NCBI GenBank assembly: GCA_903929755.1 | Contig: CAIYVZ010000128.1 | Coordinates: 1 to 41,030, forward strand | Length of the DNA stretch: 41,030 bases | Source: an uncultured Acidobacteriia bacterium | GTDB taxonomy: Bacteria > Acidobacteriota > Terriglobia > Bryobacterales > Bryobacteraceae | Reading direction: 5' to 3' | Shown here: positions 10,101 to 29,800 of the stretch, in pieces | Layout of the letters: each line of letters opens with the position of its first letter | How positions within the stretch are numbered: the stretch's first letter is position 1 | Notes under the pieces: generated by a model | Database searches by the model: none | Seen by the model: only the letters and a program-made list of their open reading frames with translations | Told to the model about the DNA's origin: nothing | Position numbers and translations under genes: made by a program

Positions 10101-12427
10101 CGACCGATAGGGATTGCGCCCGGATCAGCGCCTGCAGGTGCCTGATAGACGCAACAGCCAACCACAGTTTCAGTGGGACCGTACTCATTGATCATCCGCG
10201 TGCACGGGGCGTTGCGATGCCAGAAAGACAGGTGCTTGCCGAAAAGAGCCTCACCACCAATCACGAAGGCGCGCGCGGAAGTTGCCGCAGCACCTTCCGG
10301 CAGCAGATGGCTCAGCGCATCCAGGTGAGCAGGCGTGATCTTGATCAGGCTGAAGTTCTTTTCCGACTGAAGGAGTGCGGCGAGAGCCTCAATCTCGTTG
10401 CCTTCTTCCACAAGCGTGACAGACTTACCCACCAATATCGGGGTAAACCAGCTGGTGATGGTCGCGTCGAAGCTGATGGAAGAGTGAAGAGGTGCCCCCT
10501 CGCCGAGTTCGACGTCGTAAGCCTGGACGGCCCAGGTCAGGTAATTGGTGAGTCCACGCTGGAGAATCTCGGCGCCTTTGGGCTTGCCAGTGGAACCCGA
10601 TGTGTACAGCACGTAGGCGAGGTCATCGGGGCTGGTTGGAAGATCCGGATTGTGGGATGAGCGCGTCGCGATCGCTATCCAATCCGTATCGAGGCAGAGA
10701 TGCGACAGGCCATCCGGAAGACGGGCAGCGAGCTTCTCCTGCGTAAGGATGAGCGAGGCATTGGCGTCGCCCAGCATGAAACTGAGGCGTTGTTGCGGGT
10801 ACGAGGCATCGAGCGGAATGTAGGCCGCACCTGCTTTGAGCACACCGAGCACCGCCACCATGAGTTCGAAAGACCGCTCGCAATAAAGACCAACCAGCGA
10901 TTCAGAGCCAATGCCCGTGGCAATGAGATGATGCGCGAGTTGATTGGCGCGCTGGTTCAACGCGGTGTAGGTGAGAATCGCGCCATTGTTCCCGCGGACA
11001 GCGATCGCATCCGGTGAACGCTTTACCTGTTCTTCGAACAGTTGATGGAATGCGCGTTCGGAATAGGGGGCAGAGGTATCATTCCATTCGACCAACAACT
11101 GGTTGCGCTCCTGATCGGGCAGGATCGGCAACAGGCCCACCGATCGCAACGGATCGGTGGCGATGGAATGGAGCAGAACATTGAAGTAGCCGGCAATGCG
11201 CGCTATGGTGTCGGCGTCGAAGAGATCGGTGCTGTATTCCCACAGGAGTTTGAGTCCGGTGGGCGAGTCCTCGACGAAGAGGGTGAGATCGAACTTAGCG
11301 GTGCCATAATCAATTTCGAGCGTCGTCATCCGAAGGCTGGCGAGATCGACAGCTGCGCTGTCGCGGGTGTTCTCCCACGCCAGCATCACCTGGAAGACCG
11401 GGCTTTGACTTAGGTTGCGTTCTGGGCGCAATTCGTCAACCAGCATTTCGAAGGGCAGGTCCTGATGTTGCTGTGCATCGAGGATCGTCTGGCATGTGGT
11501 GCTGAGAAATTCGTGGAACGATTGGCTGGGGTCGGGTCGGCCGCGCAGTGCAAGCGTATTCACGAAGAGGCCGATCAGAGGCTCGATTTCCTGGCGATTC
11601 CGGTTGGCGAAGGGGCAGCCGACGACAATATCCCACTGGTTTGAGAGGCGCGCCAAAAGAAGCTGGAACGCAGCCAAGATGGTCATGAATTCCGTGGCTC
11701 CGGCTTGCCTGGAGATGAGCTTGATGGAGGCGCGGAGATCCGGTGGGATCTGAGATGCATAGCGAGATCCCGCGAAGGTTTGAACGGATGGCCGTGGCCG
11801 ATCCGCGGGAAGTTCGATGAGCGCGGGGGCACCGGCAAGTTGGTTCTTCCAGAATTCCAACTGCCTTTGACGAACGTCGCCGGTGAGCCAGTCGCGCTGC
11901 CACAAAGCAAAGTCGGCGTACTGGAGCGGCAGGGGTTCGAGCGGACCGGACGCGGCGTAGGCGGCGGCAACCTCTCGAATGAACAACTGCATCGACCAGC
12001 CATCCGAGACGATATGGTGAAGGGCGAGCACGAGGACGTGATCATTGGGGGCGAACCGCAGGAGTTCGGCGCGCACGAGCGGGCCGCGCAGCAGGTCGAA
12101 GGATCGGCACAAGGACAGTGAGCGGCTTGTGATATCACCTTCGGAGTGGCTCGGCACGATGGATAATGGAACCCACGACGAACTTTGGATGACTTGAGAC
12201 GGCTGATCGTCCACTAGTTCAAACGTCGTGCGCAGGCTTTCGTGGCGTTCGACGATAACGTTGATGGCCCGTTCCAGGCCCGCGGTGTCCAAGCTTCCGG
12301 AGATGCGGACGGCGGCGGGGATGACATACAGCGCAGTTCCCGGTTGCAACTGATCCAGGAACCAAAAGCGCTGCTGGGAGTACGACATTGGGAAGACAAG
12401 GACGTCTTCTGGCGGCTGTTCAATCAT
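4121..12427 (-). CDS. NRPS E: C-A-PCP-E-C-A-PCP-TE (termination)
   Basis: 2768 residues, two modules. Domains: C (10-440, HHIVSDG at 137-143); A (455-950, YTSGSTG from 608); PCP (Ser996 in LGGDS); epimerase (1045-1440, QHLVIDG with His1150, ESHGRE with Glu1276, RTVGWFT, FNYLG); C of the type that follows an E domain (1445-1890, HHLLLDG from 1579); A (1895-2390, YTSGSTG from 2045); PCP (Ser2436); TE (2490-2768, GGHSLGG with Ser2568, Asp2595, His2738). Reading the ten pocket positions by eye gives DATKVGEVGK for the first A, an Asn-like code, and DQEHKGGVTK for the second, which I cannot assign. The first module should therefore deliver a D-residue. The E domain lacks the first His of its HHxxxDG motif but keeps the catalytic second one. 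ATG lies two bases after the preceding gene's stop. Confidence 0.97.
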   Translation of the reverse strand: MIEQPPEDVLVFPMSYSQQRFWFLDQLQPGTALYVIPAAVRISGSLDTAGLERAINVIVERHESLRTTFELVDDQPSQVIQSSSWVPLSIVPSHSEGDITSRSLSLCRSFDLLRGPLVRAELLRFAPNDHVLVLALHHIVSDGWSMQLFIREVAAAYAASGPLEPLPLQYADFALWQRDWLTGDVRQRQLEFWKNQLAGAPALIELPADRPRPSVQTFAGSRYASQIPPDLRASIKLISRQAGATEFMTILAAFQLLLARLSNQWDIVVGCPFANRNRQEIEPLIGLFVNTLALRGRPDPSQSFHEFLSTTCQTILDAQQHQDLPFEMLVDELRPERNLSQSPVFQVMLAWENTRDSAAVDLASLRMTTLEIDYGTAKFDLTLFVEDSPTGLKLLWEYSTDLFDADTIARIAGYFNVLLHSIATDPLRSVGLLPILPDQERNQLLVEWNDTSAPYSERAFHQLFEEQVKRSPDAIAVRGNNGAILTYTALNQRANQLAHHLIATGIGSESLVGLYCERSFELMVAVLGVLKAGAAYIPLDASYPQQRLSFMLGDANASLILTQEKLAARLPDGLSHLCLDTDWIAIATRSSHNPDLPTSPDDLAYVLYTSGSTGKPKGAEILQRGLTNYLTWAVQAYDVELGEGAPLHSSISFDATITSWFTPILVGKSVTLVEEGNEIEALAALLQSEKNFSLIKITPAHLDALSHLLPEGAAATSARAFVIGGEALFGKHLSFWHRNAPCTRMINEYGPTETVVGCCVYQAPAGADPGAIPIGRPIANTTLYVLDNCLQPVPLGVPGELFIGGAGVARGYRNRPDLTAAKFIANPFGPGRLYRTGDLVRYLPDGNLVYLGRLDDQVKIRGFRVELGEIEACLTQHAAIRDAVVVVDEQHGHKRLVAYIVPHGQVPSTADLRAFITVSLPDYMIPAVFVPLEEMPLTPNGKVDRRALPAPGPASGTSQTAPETAAEQILALIWRDVLHVAELGVHDNFFELGGDSIMSIQVISRARQAGLHLTPRHIFQHQTISALAAASTTDTVSTTVDQGLVEGDVPFTPIQQWFFAQNQPEPHHYNQSLILKVAPETSQQLVELALQRVVLHHDALRLRFANGRQFHTPPAVPLTASSQSSLNLETGPLICLNRLSPHRLLIAVQHLVIDGFSWRVLLEDLATAYGQLHGNDAVRLPAKTSSFQSWAGALVNSRSQFESELPYWTQICASTPALPPAAKNTVASTARVSLALTPEETSALLRDAPAAYHTQINDLLLTALAVASGPQTIDLESHGREPLFDSLDLSRTVGWFTAIYPVRLATPSADLAETILSIKNQLRRVPNGGIGYLILRHPGNHPELKTNSRIKFNYLGRADELFAANALIAGLAPESSDDDQSPLNLRSHPFEVTAVILDGKLQIAWEFSRNLHRHEDVELLAMRYVDALRTVITHCTSAPGEIEDQYALSPMQQGMLFETLLAPQSGVYVEQMSIRLEGNLETSRFEAAWNKVIAANGALRAEFRWQNRNEPVQIVRSSVDPFWSREDWRNLPSATRKSQLDTWIHSERHRGFDLNTAPLMRFALIQLGGNVWQFVWTYHHLLLDGWSRHRVVKAVVDAYAGNTAVPQPLPYRLYVEWLLRQDRYRAESFWRKVLQGFSASTPLTLDSGAKTSAVGIPARVQCSLSEPATARLQQTARAGRLTLNTFVQGAWALLLSRYSGLNDIVFGATVSGRPPELSGVEEMIGLFINTIPVRVSIDETGPLLPWLATLQQQQMESVEFAYCPLVDLHTWSDVPRGLPLFESIVVFENYPAADLEISAAGLTVSQAEAFEQTNYPLVLIAASGESLHLEIEYDTARFDPVAMRHMGGHLQTLLEAMAKFSPGNTLEKLPLLTIAESSHLMATLHGPVVNYPQAHGKCAHHLFEEQTVRTPDSIAIVFRGQAITYAELDRRANQLAHYLVRHGAGPECIVGVVVERSIDMIVAVLGVWKAGAAYVPLDPTYPKERLEFMIEDSHAHILLTQAKWTVSLPAAVPTICVDNWSVFAGESGEAPITNVQPGNLAYLLYTSGSTGKPKGVLIEHQSCVDHCCTVIDLHQHGPDSRVLLFVPLSFDQSVEDIFPTLLSGARLILPRPGAPPSISELLALIEAEGVTMLHMPTAYWHEWTAVLEHFPPPPCLTKVKVGGEVAPLEAYRVWKSKAPAHVAFANGYGPTETTVTSHMYHSWDALDPSAKSVPIGRTLANSLTYVLDTKFRPLPTGIPGELYIGGTRVGRGYKDRPQLTAERFIDNPFGAGRLYKTGDHVRCLQDGSLEFLGRIDQQVKIRGFRIEPGEIEALLNQHPDVRIAVVATRTIQNAAGLVAYVCPLGQPVPDHALSSFLAEHLPEYMIPAAYVWLDSMPVNPSGKIDRHALPDPESISLTRPSAPPRDPLEQQMVSIWTEVLSHPVGIHDDFFDLGGHSLLALRLVARMEQAIGFQLPLATFFEAPTVAGIAARLRSNGGDRSQWSPLVPIQPLGAARPFFCIHGGGGNVLHYYALSKALGREQPFYALQSIGLDGECEPLRSIESMAARYIEQIRRVQPEGPYGLGGHSLGGQIAYEMARQLTQVGQEVAHLVVMDTFAPGGKAAPIGADWDDARWMLELIDTIEQFLGIQLGVEHATLANLGVESQIELVAAKLHLVNAIPPGAGVGILRGLFRVFQANNQTDYQPPAPLQLAVPITLFRGTESGDSGVKPELRADPAWGWGACSTMPVGLHFVSGDHIGMMTEPHVRMLGVHLKELLEAPQIISQTL

Positions 12428-12429
12428 GG

Positions 12430-15400
12430 TCAGGCTTTCGGGCGCGGCACGCGATACTGGTCGCGGCTGACACGCTGGATGGGAGATGGACCAGCGGCCG
12501 CGGCGGGCGCTGCAACGGCCGAGGCAAGTCCGGCGACCGTTGGGGTTTCGAACAGTTTGCGGAGAGGAATATCAGTACCAAAGTTCTCGCGGAGGCGCGA
12601 GATCACCTGAATGGCGAGCAGCGAGTGTCCACCGAGATCGAAGAAGTCATCATAGATACCAACTTGGGGCGAGCCCAGGACCTCTTTCCAAATGTTGGCG
12701 ATCATCTCCTCAGCCGGAGTACGGGGAGCTGTATAGCTGGAGGATTCCGGGGCAACGGGAGCGGGCAGGGCGCGGCGATCCACTTTGCCGTTCGGTGTCA
12801 GGGGTAATGAGTCGAGTGCGACGAACAACGAGGGCACCATGTAATCAGGAAGTTTGCTGGACAGGAAGGTGCGGAGTTCGCTTACCGAGGCGTGGCTTCC
12901 CGATGTGTAGGCAATGAGCCGCTGGCCGTCGGCAATGACGACTACCTCCTGAACCGTCGGGTGTTGGGCGAGGGCGGCTTCGATTTCGCCGAGTTCGATA
13001 CGGAAGCCCCGGATTTTGACCTGCCCGTCGAAGCGGCCAAGAAACAGAAGGTTACCGTCTGCAAGGTACTTGACCAAATCGCCGGTCCGGTAGAGTCTTC
13101 CGGGACCAAAGGGGTTGTCCACGAACTTCGCGGCTGTAAGCTCGGGGCGGTTGCGATAGCCCCGAGCTACGCCTGCACCGCCGATGTAGAGTTCGCCTGG
13201 GACACCAAGGGGCGCAGGTTCGAAGTTCGAGGCGAGCACGTAGAGCTGGGTATTGGCGATGGGGCGTCCGATGGGCACGGCTCCGGAGTACTGGCGAGTG
13301 GAGTCCGCTTCATAGACGCAGCAACCGACAACGGTTTCTGTCGGGCCATATTCATTGATCAACCGGGTCTGGGGCGCGTGGGCTTGCCAGAAGGCAATCT
13401 GTTTGCCGAAGAGAGCTTCGCCGCCGATGACGAAGGCCCTGGCGGAAGGTGGGGGTGCGCCTTCCGGCGACAGATGGCTGAGGGCTTCGAGATGAGCGGG
13501 GGTGATCTTGACGAGGCTGAAGTCCTGACCGGACCTGAGAAGAACGTTCAAATCATCGATTTCGGTGCCGCCAGGGACCAGAGTGACGGTCCTGCCCGCG
13601 AGCAGGGGTGTAAACCAGGCGGTTATCGTCGCATCGAAGGAAATCGACGAGTGAACCGGAGAACCGCTGCCGGAGGGCACGCTGTAGGCTGCGAGCGCCC
13701 AGAGCAAGTAATTCGCCAGGCCACAGTGCAGGATTTCCGTGCCTTTGGGCAATCCGGTGGAGCCGGAGGTATAAAGGACGTAGGCAAGCTGATCGGGCTG
13801 GATGGGTTCGGCGGGATTATTGGAAGGCTGAGACGCAACCTCACTCCATCGGGAGTCGAGGCAGAAGCACGGGATTGCAGTGGAGAGTTTGGAATCTGTT
13901 TCTGCTGTTGTGAGAAGCAGTTGAGCCTGCGAGTCGGCAAGCATGAACTCCAACCGACTGGCGGGGTAAGAGACGTCCAGGGGAAGATAGGCTGCGCCGG
14001 CCTTGAGAATTCCGAGAACCCCAATCATGAGGTGCAACGAGCGCGCGCAAACCAGTCCAACCACGGATTCCCTGCCAATGCCTCGCGAACGAAGGTGCCA
14101 GGCGAGTTGATTGGCTTGGGCGTTCAGTTCCACGTAAGTCAGGCGGCTACCGCCGCAGATGGCGGCGATGGCCTCGGGAGTCCTTTCCACCTGTTGTTCA
14201 AAAAGGTTGGGGAAACACTGGCCATTGAAGGCGGAAACATGGGTTGAGTTCCAATCGGACAGGAGCGTGCGGCGTTCTTCCGCGCCGAGCATGTCCAGCT
14301 TTCCGACTTGCTGGGAAGGGTTCTCGACGATGCTGTGCAGCAACCGTTCAAAATGGGCCGCCATCCGCGCGATGGTTCCGGGATCAAACAAATTGGTGCT
14401 GTATTCCCAGATTACGTTCAGCCCGTCGCTGTTTTCTTCAAGAAAGAGAGTCAGATCGAATTTCGAGGTTCCGGGTTCAGGACCGAGATGCGTGATTGTC
14501 AGGCCACCGAGCGTGGTGGTGTGGTCTTCCGTATGGCCGGTCACGCTGGAGTGGGCGTTTTGGAGCACAAACATGACCTGAAAAAGTGGCGTGTGGCTCA
14601 GGTTGCGCGCCGGTTTGAGGTGTTCTACCACGAGGTCAAACGGGGTCGCCTGATGGATGAAGACGTCAAGGACCGTTTTGCGTATGCGGCCGAGGAATTC
14701 GAGGAAGGGAGGGTCACCGGAAAGATTCGCGCGCATGACGACCGTGTTGACGAACAGTCCGATGATTTGTTCGAACTCGGATCTTGAGCGGTTGGCCACT
14801 GGCGAGCCGATCAGAAACTCCTCCTGTGCGCTATAGCGCGAGAGGAGAACGGCGAAAGCAGCAAGCGCCGTCATGTAAAGAGTCGCGCCAGCCTGCGTCC
14901 CGAGTGCGCGAAGCCTGTCCACCAGAACGCCCCGGAGACGGGTTTGATAAATACTGCCTTCGAGGCGTTGCGCAGCCGGGCGCGGGCGGTCGGTTGGCAG
15001 ATTGAGGAAGTGGGGCGCGCCGGAGAGTTCCCGTTTCCAGAAAGAGAGTTGCGATTCGAGGACGTTACCTTGCAGCCAGTCGCGCTGCCAGAGCGCATAG
15101 TCGGAGTATTGCAGTTTGAGCAGCGGCAGGGGGGTAGGCAGGCCTGCCAGGAAACTGGTGTATAGCGTGGAAGCCGCCTGGATGAACAAAGCCAATGACC
15201 AACCATCGGAGATGATGTGGTGCATGGTCACAAGCAATACATGTTGGTCTATGCCGAGGCGAAACAGGCAAATACGGAGGAGCGGGCCGCTACCAAGATC
15301 AAACGCCCGATTTGCTTCCAAGGTGGCGAACCGGTGCAAGTCGTCCTCGGCGGTATCACGGAGTTCGATTATCGGGATGGAGGGGGCCGTTGCGACAAAC

Positions 15401-15709
15401 ACCTTGCCGTCCGGGAAAGTGGTGCGAAGAGATTCTTGCCGGGCGATTACCTCGCGGAACGCGCGATCGAGCAGGGTCACATCCAGCGGGCCCTGGAACC
15501 GCACGCCGCCGGAAATATTGTAAGCAGCGCTATTTTCACTAAGTTGATCGAGAAACAAGAGGCGCTGTTGGGCGTAAGAAAGCGGGGTTTCACGTTCGGA
15601 CCGGGAGGTTGGAGTTAGGGCGGCACCCGTTTGGGTTGCGCGCAGTTTGGCAAGCACCTGTTCCCGTTGGGCGGGAGACAGGCTTTGGAGTCGCCGATCC
15701 AATTCGGAG

Positions 15710-15717
<8 letters not shown>
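12430..15717 (-). CDS. NRPS D: single module C-A-PCP, Asn-like code
   Basis: 1095 residues. Residues 1-35 form a polar helical leader (LDRRLQSLSPAQREQVLAKL type) of the kind seen at NRPS N-termini. Then come C (about 40-480, HHIISDG 166-172), A (500-985, YTSGSTG at 649-655) and PCP (1000-1070, LGGHSL with Ser1032). The pocket residues read DATKVGEVGK, the same as in the next module and close to DLTKLGEVGK-type Asn codes. The C-terminal tail after the PCP (IQRVSRDQYR) looks like the linker that normally leads straight into a following C domain, which suggests that D and E were once one gene. The start codon has an excellent GGAGG site, and its ATGGGTGA overlaps the stop of the previous gene by eight bases. 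Confidence 0.97.
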
Positions 15718-26861
<11,144 letters not shown>

Positions 26862-26869
<8 letters not shown>

Positions 26870-29800
26870 GGCCAATCACTGCCTGAAGACGTGAAAGCTC
26901 TTCGGCAATCTCGGCATCCAAATCGTCAGTGCCTGTATCAGGAAGCGCAGCATGGACGGGTTCAGCACGCTTGGCTTTGAGGCATTCAGCGGAGATGAAG
27001 TCACCCAGGTCATCTATGGTGGGGTACTTGTATAGAACCGTAGCCGCGAGGGAGATGCCGAAAGCGGTTTGGAAGCTGTCACGGAGTTCAATCGACGTGA
27101 GCGAGTCGATGCCCAGGTCCATGAATCCGTGTTCAGGCGAAGGCAGGTCGTCGCGTTGCAAAACTCGCGCGACTTCGCTCCGGAGGAAATCCACCACAAC
27201 GCGGCGGTGCCCTGGCGACGAGGATGCGGCCGCCAAATTCGCCCTCATTTCACTCTGACGGGAGCTTAATACCGGGGAATCAACGCGGGACGCGCAACTG
27301 GCGAAGAAGGGTGACTTGGCAGCGGGAAACCGGCGCCAGTCGAAGGCAACAACGCCGATTTGGGCAAGAGGTGTGGACAACAGGCGCAGGAAGAGATCGA
27401 CCCCGGCGGCGGGGTCGATGCTGCCCACACCCTTTGTCAACAAACGACGAGCACCTTCGCTTTGTGCTGCCATACCAACTTCCGCCCAAGGCCCCCAATT
27501 GAGGCTGAGTGCGGGAAGTCCCGAACTGCGCCGATAGTCGGCAAGAGCGTCCAGGAAGGCATTGGCCGCCGCGTAGCCGCTTTGTCCGGGTGCCCCAATC
27601 AGCGAGGCGAGGGATGAGAAGCAAACAAAGAACTCCAACGGCAGCGACTGGGTAGCAAGGTGCAGGTTCCATGCGCCGGATACTTTTGGCGCAAAGACCC
27701 TGGCAAACTGATCAGCCGTTTGATTTACGATTGCGCCATCATCCAGCACGCCTGCGGCATGGATCACGCCCTTCAGCTGCGAAAGTTGCCCAACCAGAGC
27801 CGTCACCTGCGAATGGTCGGCAATGTCTGCCGCGAAGACCTGGACATTGGCACCAAGTTGTTCGAGCGCGTGAATTTCACGCTCTTTGCCTTTGGAGCCG
27901 GAGCGTCCAGTCAGCGCGAGATTCCGCGCACCCGCCCGGATCATACCTTCCGCGATGCGGAGCCCGAGGGCGCCGAGACCGCCAGTGATCAAGTAGGTTG
28001 CTGTTGGATCGAACTGGAATTGAGTAATCCCGTCGAGATCCGCCCTGATCAGCCGGCCGACTTTCCGCGTGCCATCACGGTACGATATCTGCGCTTCTTC
28101 ATCGGACGCCGCCAGTGCGCGCGCCACAATGTCAACGTCCAAATCGGAGGCAACGGAGGGGAGTTCCAGACGGGTACAGCGGAATTCCTCGTGCTCCAGG
28201 GCGATTACACCACCAAGGCCCCAGACGGGAGCCTGCTGCGGTTGACCGGCCCTGGTGACGAGCCACAGTCTTGGACTGCTTCCAGCGGATGCCATTGCCT
28301 GGACAAAATGAAGCAAACGGGTTGTTTCCAAAAGAGCATCTTCGGGGCTGTGCGTATCCAGTGCCCCGAGATACAAAACCTGGCTCGCGTTTCCAGAAAC
28401 AACCGGATTCGGATATTCCAAAAACTGAGCGTCCAAACGAACTGCAACCGCTTGGCCGAGGCTACCGCCACCGACGATGAGGATCTCCCCGGGGGCGGTT
28501 GAGGCGTGCCGGAGCAACCCAGGTAAGACCTCGGAAGGTTGCCAGGAATAACTGTATAGCCATTCGGAGGGGAGACTTTGCTCGAAGGACGAAAGAGAGG
28601 ACAGCACACTCAGATTCGGCGGTGCCAACTGTTCTGCCGAAGCGCCTGCTCGCTTGCGGGCGGTCAGCAGTACATAGCTGGCCAGACCTTTGCTCAGGAG
28701 CCGACCGAGGCCGTTGTAGGACTCGAGTGCAGATTTGATGTTGGGGTCGAGTCCAGACTGCGCCAGCCCGGCGAGGTTCAAGTCGAAGTCCGGATCATGG
28801 AGGTAGTTCGCAGCTTCCGGACTAATATCGATGCCGGAGACCAGTTCGAATCCGTGGGACGAAAACAGCTCGACCCATTCGTTGCCTGTGATGAAATAGG
28901 ACGACGTCTCGGCGTGTTCGATGGCAAATTCCGTATTCGAAATGAAATCGGCCAGGACCAACAGCCCGCCATCGTGGAGGTGCTTGGAGATGTTGCGGAA
29001 AAGTGCAGACTTATCCTTGATGTGGTGCGCGACCTCAAAGCCAAAGGCGAGATCCAAACCATCCGGGAAGGGGTCCAGCGCACTATCCCTGTTGTGGATG
29101 TCAACTTGTCTGGAGAGGCCGTTTGATGCCGCTTTTTCAGTGCCAATACGTGCCTGTCCGCTCGAGATCGTATAGCCAACACATTCCAGGTGGGGGTGCC
29201 GAGAGGCCAGGCGAACCAGATCCGAGCCATAGCCGCAGCCAAAGTCGAGTACTTTATCGCATTTGGCGAAATCGACGTGGCGGAAAAGCAGTTCGCGCAT
29301 TTGTTCCTGCGCATCCCGGCTCAAACTTGCAAACTGTGGAAATTCGGCCGGCTTGGCAAGGGCCATCAGCCACGAGAAACCGGGCACCATGTCACGCAGC
29401 GGTCCGAAGGTCAGGAAGGGGCCCTCGCCACTTTCCCCACGGGCGGGGTCGGTTTGAGAGAGCGCGTTGTAGTAATCGAAAACGACGTCGCTCTTGCCGC
29501 TTTGTAATTGTCTGCCAAGCCAGGCGAGGATCTGGGGTACGGCTTCCTTTTGGGTTTCGGTCAACTCTGAAGTGGCACCTGCGAGCGCGGCCAAGTGTGA
29601 GATGTCCAGCGAAGCGGATTCGGATTTTGCTGGTACGGTATCGAGCCAATACCGTTTGCGCTGGAACGGATATGTTGGCAGCGCGATTTTAGTACCCGAC
29701 GAGACACGGTTCCACGCCACAACCGCGCCCTGGACATAGAGTCCGGCCAGAGCACTCATCAGGCTGTGGGAATCCTGCTGCCCCTGGCGGAGGGTGGGGA

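Noticed and set aside
9719-10660. Plus-strand open frame of 313 codons
   Set aside because: It is antisense to the first A domain of NRPS E, with the same kind of mirror sequence as over NRPS D, itself explained by the similarity of the two A domains.
12892-14247. Plus-strand open frame of 451 codons
   Set aside because: It is antisense to the conserved A domain of NRPS D; the translation is low-complexity mirror sequence with no motif.
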